Assembly (NCBI RefSeq): GCF_048771995.1
Contig: NC_133063.1
Coordinates: 73,488,514 to 73,552,513 of the forward strand
Reading direction: 5' to 3'
Length of the DNA stretch: 64,000 nucleotides
Source of the DNA: Taeniopygia guttata
Lineage: Eukaryota; Chordata; Aves; Passeriformes; Estrildidae
Under the pieces are notes generated by a model, which was given only the letters and a program-made list of their open reading frames with translations, ran no database searches and was not told the DNA's origin. A program made the translations under genes and the position numbers. This document shows, piece by piece, positions 23,201 to 32,200 of this stretch (positions are counted from its first letter, which is position 1; the number at the start of each line of letters is the position of its first letter).

Positions 23201-26200
23201 TGCTCTCACAATACCCTTATTTTGGGTGGGGGGAAAAATCAGAACGGAAGTTTGGCTGGCTGCTTGTTCCCTTTACAGGCAATGCTTTCTGAAACACTGT
23301 ACAAAAATACCATAAGGGTGGAAACACCAGCTTATGTTAGCATAATTGATATGAGTCTTCTGAATGTTGCTTAGGAACTATTTTATTAAGATATACACAA
23401 TATGCCTTCCTTATTATTGGAAAAGGATTTCTGGATGTAGGTGCTTCTGAAGTAGTGCCTAAGTTAGGAGTCTGCAGGGGCCTTCTGATAATCATGTGTG
23501 TGAGGTTCCTCCAAATAAACTTTTCTCGTACCTCTAGTAACTCGCAATCATGCTGTAACAGCCAGACTGTAAGGACTGATGCTGCATCCAGATAACATCT
23601 TTATCTGAGCCCACTCTGTTTTGTTGAGTTTTCTTTTGTTCATGGAATTTGTTGATAAACTGCTACATTCCAGAGAATAACCAGTATTTGTAAGGTTTCT
23701 ATCAGTTGGCAAACTTGGCCAGTTCAGGTCTTTGCTGCGCTTTATATAGCACTAATGTAAAGAAATGTGTTTAGAATTGTAATCAGTGTTAAGCCTGATT
23801 GTTACTGAAAACACTTGTGGAGAGGTCTGGAGGATAAGTAAACTTTTCCTGGATGGTAAGGATTGGGTGTACATGCAGTGGTTAAATACATGTAATTTAG
23901 TAAGTATTCTACGTATGATATTCTTTCTTCTACAACTGATAATGAAGGTTTGTTTTTGGGTTTTCTAAAATGTCTATGCTATGGGGCTGAGAAAGAGTAT
24001 TTATGGGTTGTTTCTTTCCTTGTGTTTTGCTTGAACATGAATTCTTTTTTTTTGAAATGGAAAGAATTGTTGAAACAATTTCTTCAAAGGTTGCAAAGTG
24101 TTTTGTCCTAGGACAATCTCTTCAAACAACATTTTGTAGTTTTTTGTAGTGAGTGTAAAATTGCTCACAAACAACATGTCATTTGCACATGAGGGGGAAA
24201 AAGCCTACATGCTGAAATCCACAAGCTGGCCTGTGCACTATCAGGTTTTATGAGAGTCAGAAGATGAGTATTTTAAGTTAGTCTGTCCCACTAAGACAAA
24301 CAGGAATCCTGCTCTTTGAAAGCTGCTCTGGTGTAGCTTGTGTCATTTAAATATATGAAATTCTTGAAATTCTACATGGAAATTGTTGAATGAAATTTTG
24401 TCTTGTGTTCCTGCCCCTCAGAATTAGAAAGAAGGCCTTAGAAAGGAGAGAAGAAAAAATTATTGTGGATCGGGCTTGCAGACAAGAAACTCTTACCTAT
24501 GAGATGGTAAGTTGCCTGTCATCTTATAGGCTCTCAAGACAGTCAAAATCCAACTTCTGGTTGTTTTTTTATTTATCACTATGAAATGTACACTGAAAAT
24601 GTTTGCAGATGCAAGTTTGCCAGTAACGATTAAAGATAAAGAGATTTTATAGAAAGATAGGACAGGAAGTCTGCTCTTTACTGTCTGTTAATACTGGTTG
24701 TACTTAGGGAGGAACTCTCTCGCGTTGCCACTATATTACTGCTTTTTTTAAAAAGTGCTGTGAACTTACAGCTAGACATAGAGCTAGACAAAATGTGTAA
24801 TGGTTTTGCTCCTGGAGTCTAATGTTGGAAACTAAGCTTCAGTGTGTGAATGATTTTGAGCTAGTTTCAGGGCTGAGAGAAGACAACAGTAATAGTGGTG
24901 GTAAATTCCTAATTCTGAGCTTTGCAAACTGAATTTTTTCAGCCATTTTGAACTGCCAGGCACCAAGAGTGTAGTCATCAATCCCTGAAAAACCTTATTG
25001 GAATTTTTTAACTGTGCTTAATAGGTTTGGGTTTTTTTAATGATTTCTTCTTAACCACTGTAGTCATAAACAGCAAAACCTCATTTCATAAATGCTCATA
25101 GAACCATTAAAGTTAAAAGACCTTTAGGATTGTTGAACCCTACCATTATCTTAGCACTGCCAGATCCATCACTAAACTGTGTCCCTAAACACCCCATATG
25201 CACATTCTTTGAACTCTTTCAGGGACACTGAAGTGCTGGAGTCTATGGCTTTAACTGCTGCAAAAATTAGGGACATAAGTGTAGTGAGTAAGATCCTCAT
25301 GTGACCATTAGACTTTTTTTCCCCTTGAGGTTTCCTGGTCTGTTGTGAGTTATCATGTTTCAGCTGTTCAGAGACCCAGGCACATTATGTAAACAACATG
25401 ATGCAACTACTCTGCTGGGCTCTTAGTCTGGGGAATATCTGAGAAAATATTAGCAACAGAAACCTTCGTAAAGGGTTTCAATGAGTACTGCTGTATTCAT
25501 TGCAAGAATGAGCACATGGTAATTTATTGCATTCTTTAAGTCAGAGCTGTAATTCTGTGGCTGGGACCACAATGCCTTCATACAGGAGGAGAGCAGTAAA
25601 ATACATGAGTTCAAAATGTGTCACATGAATAAGGCAGGTGTGAGGCAGAAAGCACAAATATCTCTGCATCTCACAGGAGTACAAATTCCTGTTACTAAAT
25701 CTGAAGAATACTCTATGCTGGTGGGAGGTGTTTGTGCAGGAGCACACTCTTGATTCATTGGAAAAGGAGGAAATGGCCACAGAAAAGTACCTTCCCTCAT
25801 TTTCACAGCTGGGCTGTGTCTTAAACACGAAGCAGGTGGAAATGTAGGGATCATTTACTTCTTTTCTAAAACACAGTACTGTGGCAAGGGCAGTGATAGG
25901 TTTTGGGTTTTGATTTTGGAGAAATTGTGGCCGCCAGCTATGTCTAGCTTTCCTAATAAGAAGAAGTGTTGCACTGACTGTAATTTTCATGTATTTCATT
26001 CTGTGTATATTTTCTAGATTAGTGTTTCCCATATTAAGGATTACAATCCTCCTTTACATATGAAAACATTCAAAGAGCATTTCAACAAAGCTGAGAAACG
26101 AAGGAACATGCTTACAGTTGGTAATTGGAGCAGTTTCTCACTTTTCCACTTTGGAAAATGTAAGCTGTTTTCAACTCAGAAGGCTACATAGTCAAAAATG

Positions 26201-29200
26201 AGTTAGCATTTCTCAGCATTTCTCAGACTGTTGCCCAGTGTTTATTATGTGTGTGTGTATACATATATAAATATTTTTTATATCTTTAAATATATATATG
26301 TTTGCCAGTATAATATATATATGCATGTGTGTGTGTATGTTTTTCTAGGAGTCACATGCAACTGGAAAGAGGCCAGACAATCCAACAGATCTAGTTGAGG
26401 AGGGTGAACTACTTTTAACGCTGAACATCTTTTATCCTGTTATATTTCAGAAGGTTGGTATGAAATTCACTGGGTAGTATTCTTTCCTATTCAGGTAATG
26501 TGTTGCTCTCCCAAGCAGTAAAAATCAGTGAGTCTACTGATAACATGTGGTAAACTCTTCAACTCTGATAATTTCTTATGGCTTTTTCAGAATCTGGCTT
26601 TCATTCTGTTAGTGGTTTCTATAACAAAAATTTTACAATAATTACACAGTAGTTAGTTTATTTTACAGAAAACTCAAAACCTGAAAATAAATACATGAAA
26701 GCTAAAGTATTTTTTCTTGATTTGGTGTAAGTGAGCTCAGACTTTCTGTCTTTTCTGCACCTTCTGGTGGAGAATGTCACATTTGAAGAGTAGCATGTAA
26801 CTCTGGTGGAGAATGTAATATTTGAAATGTAACTCATATGTAACATTTGAGTTCCTGAATAAAACTATTAAGTATCGGTCTTAGGAGAGGCTCTGGTAAG
26901 ATGCTGTTCAGAGAAGCGATATGCCAGATGCTGCCAGTAATGACCTTAAGCTGTCAAATGAAGAGCAGTGCTGATGCTGACAAGTAATAATTTATCTGGA
27001 GTTTGTATTCTGTGTTCTTTGTAGCATAAAGATCACAAACCCTACCAAACAGTCCTTGTACTGGGCAGCCAGAAGCTCACTGAGCTGAGAGACTCGATTT
27101 CCTGCGTCAGTGACCTCCAGATAGGTGGTGAGTTCAGCAGTCAGCCAGATCAAGCACCAGAGCATGTCAGCAAGGTAAAACTTTCTATGTGGAGCCCTCT
27201 ACCTGTATAGGAGTCTTGAAAACATAGAAAGAGAGGCAGAGTTTTGTTTTGTTGTTTTTTCTTCAGCACTAAATTCAGCTGCATTGGTTCTGCCTGTTGG
27301 TTGCACTGCAAGTAAATACTTCATAGTGGCATTACCAAGATGACTTGTTTTGTGCAATATCAAGGAAAACATCATCATTCCTACTACTAGGAAATAGAAA
27401 CACAAGCAGTGAGTTTTGCGTAGATATATTCCTGTGAACTAATTTTATTTTGAGCTGTATTCTGAAACATCAGAGGTAATAGCTTAATCCCACTAATGAT
27501 AATAAGCTATATCATCCCACTGTGCTTTGTTGTTTGCTACTGGATGCCAATGAAATGTAGGTATGAAGATTATTCTTCTCTCCCAAAGTTGTTACGTATT
27601 CTCTGGGTATAAGCAAAACAAGTCATCTAGTTGAAAATACTGAAATGAAATAATTTTGATTATACATCATATGACATATAATTATATGTCACATCACAGA
27701 ATGGTTTACATTAAAAGAGATTTGTGGAGGTCATCTGGTCTACTCCCTCTGCTCAAGCAAGGCCCTCTTCTCAAGGCGGTTGTCCATGACCATATCCTGA
27801 CGTTTTTTGCATATCTCCAATGATGGAGGTTGCAAAACCTCCTTGGACAGCCTCTGTCAGTGTTCAGTCACCTGTGTTAGTAAAGCATTTCTTGAGGTTC
27901 AGGGGGAGCTGCATGTGTTTCAGTTTGTGCTTATTGACTCTGATCCTGTCACTTGGGACTGCTAAAATGAGCCTGGCTCCATTGTCTTTGCACCCTCCTT
28001 AGAGGTATTATATATGTTAATGAGATTCCCCTACCTGAGCTTTCTCTTTAGGATTCTAACTCACAGCTCTCTCAACCACTGCTTTTAGGAGAGATGCTGC
28101 TGTCCCTTCATCTTCATGGCCCCTGTGGGACTCTTTCTCCAGTGTATCCATGTCTCCTTTCTACTCACCAGTCAAGAATTGAAGACAGGCCTTTAGGTAA
28201 GGCCTTACTAGTGTTGAGGAGAACTGAAGGATTGCCTCCCTTGACCTGGTGGTGGTATATTATCTAATTCAGCACAGGATCCCATCTGCTCCGTTGGCTG
28301 TCTTTGCTGAAAGGGCACGTTGTTGCTTCATGCTCAGTTTGGGATCTACCAGGATCCCTGGGTCCTTTTTGCCAAGCTGTTCTCCAGCTGAGTGACCCTC
28401 AGCATAGAGTGGAGCATCAGCTTGTTTATCCCCAGGGGCAAGACCTTGCACTTCTCCTTGCTCAACCTCACCAAGTTCTTGTTGGCCCATTTCTCTGGGC
28501 TGTTAATATCCTCCTGTCTGGCAACAGGATCATCTGGTGTATCAGCCACTCCTTCCAGTTTTGTGTCAGCAGCAGAGAGGGTAACGGTAGCAGAAGTGAA
28601 TCAAAGCAGCTGAATGTAAAGCACCTTCCTACTACTGTGTCTTTATGCAGGTCATCTGAGAAGTCCTGTCTTTGGAAAAGCAGTGTCTGCTTTTCCTGTG
28701 TTTTGGCAGCCTAGATTTAATAGCTCAAAGAGACCTCTGGGCACAAATGAGCATCCCAGACTGGTCTGATGATGGAGAGTGCCTGGTTGTCATATGGTTT
28801 TCTCATATAGAATAAAAAATGAATCTTTATTGAGTCCTTGAAGCGTGGCTGAGGGAGAAAAGGAGGCTCAAGGGAGACATTATCACTCTCTAGAGCTATC
28901 TGAAAGGAGGGAGAAGAGGGTGTAGCCAGGTCAGGGGTCAGTTCTCCTGGGTAACAAGAGACAGGATGAAAGGAAATGGCCTCAAATTGCACCAAAGAAG
29001 GTTTAGATTGGATATTAGGAAACATTTCTTCACTGCAAGGGTGATCAGACATTGTAACAGGCTAGTCATGGAAGTGGTGGAATCATCAGCCATGAAAGTG
29101 TTCAAAAATGTGTGGATGTGGCACTTGGGACTAATGGTTGGACTTGATGATCTCAGAGGTCTTTTACAACCTTGATGATTCTATTCTATGATTCTATTCC

Positions 29201-32200
29201 AACTGCTTTTTGGGGCCTCAGCATGCACAGTGGCTGCTTTGGAAGACAAATGCTTTCACCGTGAATGGCCCCTTCCTCTTTTCCTCCAGCTTTATTGCTG
29301 AGTGCAGCATCATATGATGTGGGATGTCCTTTGGGTCAGTTTGGGTCAGCTGTCCCCGCTACATTCCCTCTCAGCCTCTCACCCAGCCCCAGCCCACTGC
29401 TCTTGGGGAGACTTGGAGAGACAGCCTTGAAGCTGTGCAAGCACTCCTCAGCAGTAGCCAAAACACTGGTGTATTGACTTCCCTTTGCCAAAAATGCAGA
29501 GCACACACAGGGGCTGCTGAGAGGAAAGCTAACTCCATACCACATTAACTCTCTGTGCATTTGCTCAGAGCACAAAATACTTCTTACTGAGATGATAGAG
29601 AATTATTGAAGTCTTGTCCCCTGCACACGTGCAGGGCATGCATGCACAGCTACACCTGAGTGCCACATTCATACAGCTTTTCAACATTCCCAGGGATGGT
29701 GATTTCATCACATCCCTGAGCAGCTTATTCCAATGCCTGACCATCACCTACTGCTGGGAAATAGGGGATAAATCGTCTTTTCTTTTGCTTTGCTTCTGTA
29801 TGCAGCTTTTGCTTTTTCTCATTTAACTGCCTTTATCTGAACCCATGAGCTTGCTTGTCTTTGTTTTCCCAGTCCTGCTAAGAAAGAGGAGTGAGAGAGC
29901 AGATGGATAGGTATCTGGTAGCCACCCAAAGTAAACACAGTGCATCTTGCTAATTTTTTAAAATATTATTATTTTTTAAAGTCAGTGCCTTGCAATTACT
30001 GAGATTGTGCAGTGATGCATATGTTCTTGTTCTTTGTTTTTGTAGAAGTCCATAATTTCTCTGATGGGGATGGAAATAAGAGAAGAGTATTAAAGTAACC
30101 TGTAATGGCTTGAGAACAATATCAGCAGAGTAGCTCATAGTTAGCAATCATATGCGCCTAGCTGTCACATCAGCATCTACAATCAGAGCAGAATTTTTCT
30201 TAGACACCTGTAGAATGATCTCTCTTAATATAATTTAGATACCTAAAATACTTGGATTTTTGACATGTTCTTGTTTAAGTTGTTTATTCTCTCATAACAC
30301 CAATGGAGACTTCTCTCTCTGTCTCTCAGGATCTCTACAAGTCTGCCTTCTTCTATTTCGAAGGCATCTTCTATAATGATAAAAGATACCCAGAGTGCAG
30401 AGATTTGAGCAGGTATGGTATTTGTTGACTAAGGAAAACCTTAAGGAACATAAAATTGGTTTCATTTTGTTTATGACTTGTGGTGTTGCAGATACTGGGA
30501 TGTCTAGAGTATTAAGCTGGAATGGACTTTTCCTGCTGTTTTTCCATGATGAATTGGTTTTTACAGAGAAGTTTAACTTTACTCACTCTACCTACTCCTT
30601 CCATTCGCTTCCCTTTTGAAAAGAGTATGAATCCATTTTTTAACCTGCAAATGCTGTTTTGCTCTAGTTGAGATCAGATTTCTGTGTAAAGTGACAGGTG
30701 CCATTTTGTACTGGGTTTTTAAGTACCTTCCCTGCTTGTGATGGGAATCAAAAGACTTGCCTGTGAGGTAGAAGATGTGCCAGAAAGACAAGAAGCTCAG
30801 CTGTGTGGCAGTAGTTTTCCTGCTCAGTCGTGAAAATATGGTGAATGCCTTAATTGTAAAGTCACCATGAGGTCTATGTGACTGATCAGAAAAGGAATTT
30901 GATATTTTACGGAAACATGGTCTTGCTGATATGCTAGTGAGATTTAGGAGATCAAAATGTTTAAAATGGTTGGTATGGAAGAACTGACTCTGTTGGACCC
31001 TGTTGTTCTGACAGACTTTGTATGAAACTTCAGGGAAATTAATACTTTACTTCCTGTCTTTCTGTCTGTGAACAATTGTCTTCACAGAAGGGCTTGCCAT
31101 AGCCTACACATACATAGCTTGCAGAGTTAGATGTCTTGTGTGTAGGAGTGTGCTCAAAAGCTAAAAAGCTAAAAAGAAATTTACAGTAGCCAGTGCTGAA
31201 TTTTGGAAATGTAAGTGCACTTGTCAGCTTTATGTTTCTCCTTGACAAAAAAACAAAATTTAAAAAAAAAGCGCTTTTAATACTTTAAAATGAAGTCATT
31301 GACCAAGGGGGTAAAATAACCTGCTAGTAACTTGAATTATTTGACTTAAGAAATATTGTGCTGCAAACAGTCTGACCTGGATGGGTGCCATCAGGAGCAT
31401 ACACAACTAAACCTTCTCAGGGAGCTGCCTGGTGAGGACTGAAAGGCAGATGTTCTACAAAAGCAGTGAACAGTTCTATGGTGTTGTAGTATTGCTGTAA
31501 AGTCACCTTAAATTACTACCAAATGTTGTGAACTGTTTTGATTTCCATCATTTAACCATTCTCATTGAAGTATTTTGCATGTCCCCAAGTGATCTTTTTC
31601 TCTGTATTCCATGTTCATAGCTTTGCTGTGCTGATGGCTTTTCTGTTTTCAGAACAATTATAGAGTGGTCAGAATCTCATGACAGAGGCTATGAAAATCT
31701 TCAGTCTGTTAAGATGGAGGACTATGTATTTAATGATTTATATCTCAAAATTGGCTTTCCATACCTTTACTGTCACCAAGGGAACTGTGAACATATCGTT
31801 ATAATCACAGATATAAGGTAAGTAGCTATTTTTTGGGAGTCCTTGGGAAATGAAAGTAAGCCTTCTCTGGACAAACTTCAGACATTAATGCTGAATGTTT
31901 GTTAGACTAACTTACTTGCTTTAAGATTATTCTGCTGCCTTCTGCAGAGCTTAAATTTTTCTTCCATATACATGGGAGTATCTCTGAAAAAAGGAGAGTA
32001 ATTTTCCTTGCTTTTTTATTTTTAATTTGTGTACAAAGACTACTTTGCAATTAGTGTGCTGTGACTGCTGTGTAACAGGAATGGCAACCGCAGTGTCAAG
32101 ATCTTTCTACATAGAGCAAATGTGTGGCAGATTTACGTACTGATTGTGGAGCACCAGGGAGCAGAATGTTGTATGCTGTGGCTGGACTCAACTGAGCAAT

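Noticed and set aside
25541-26032. 163-codon minus-strand frame in SNAPC3 intron 3
   Set aside because: No recognisable domain, antisense to an intron, no splice or promoter context; most likely chance.
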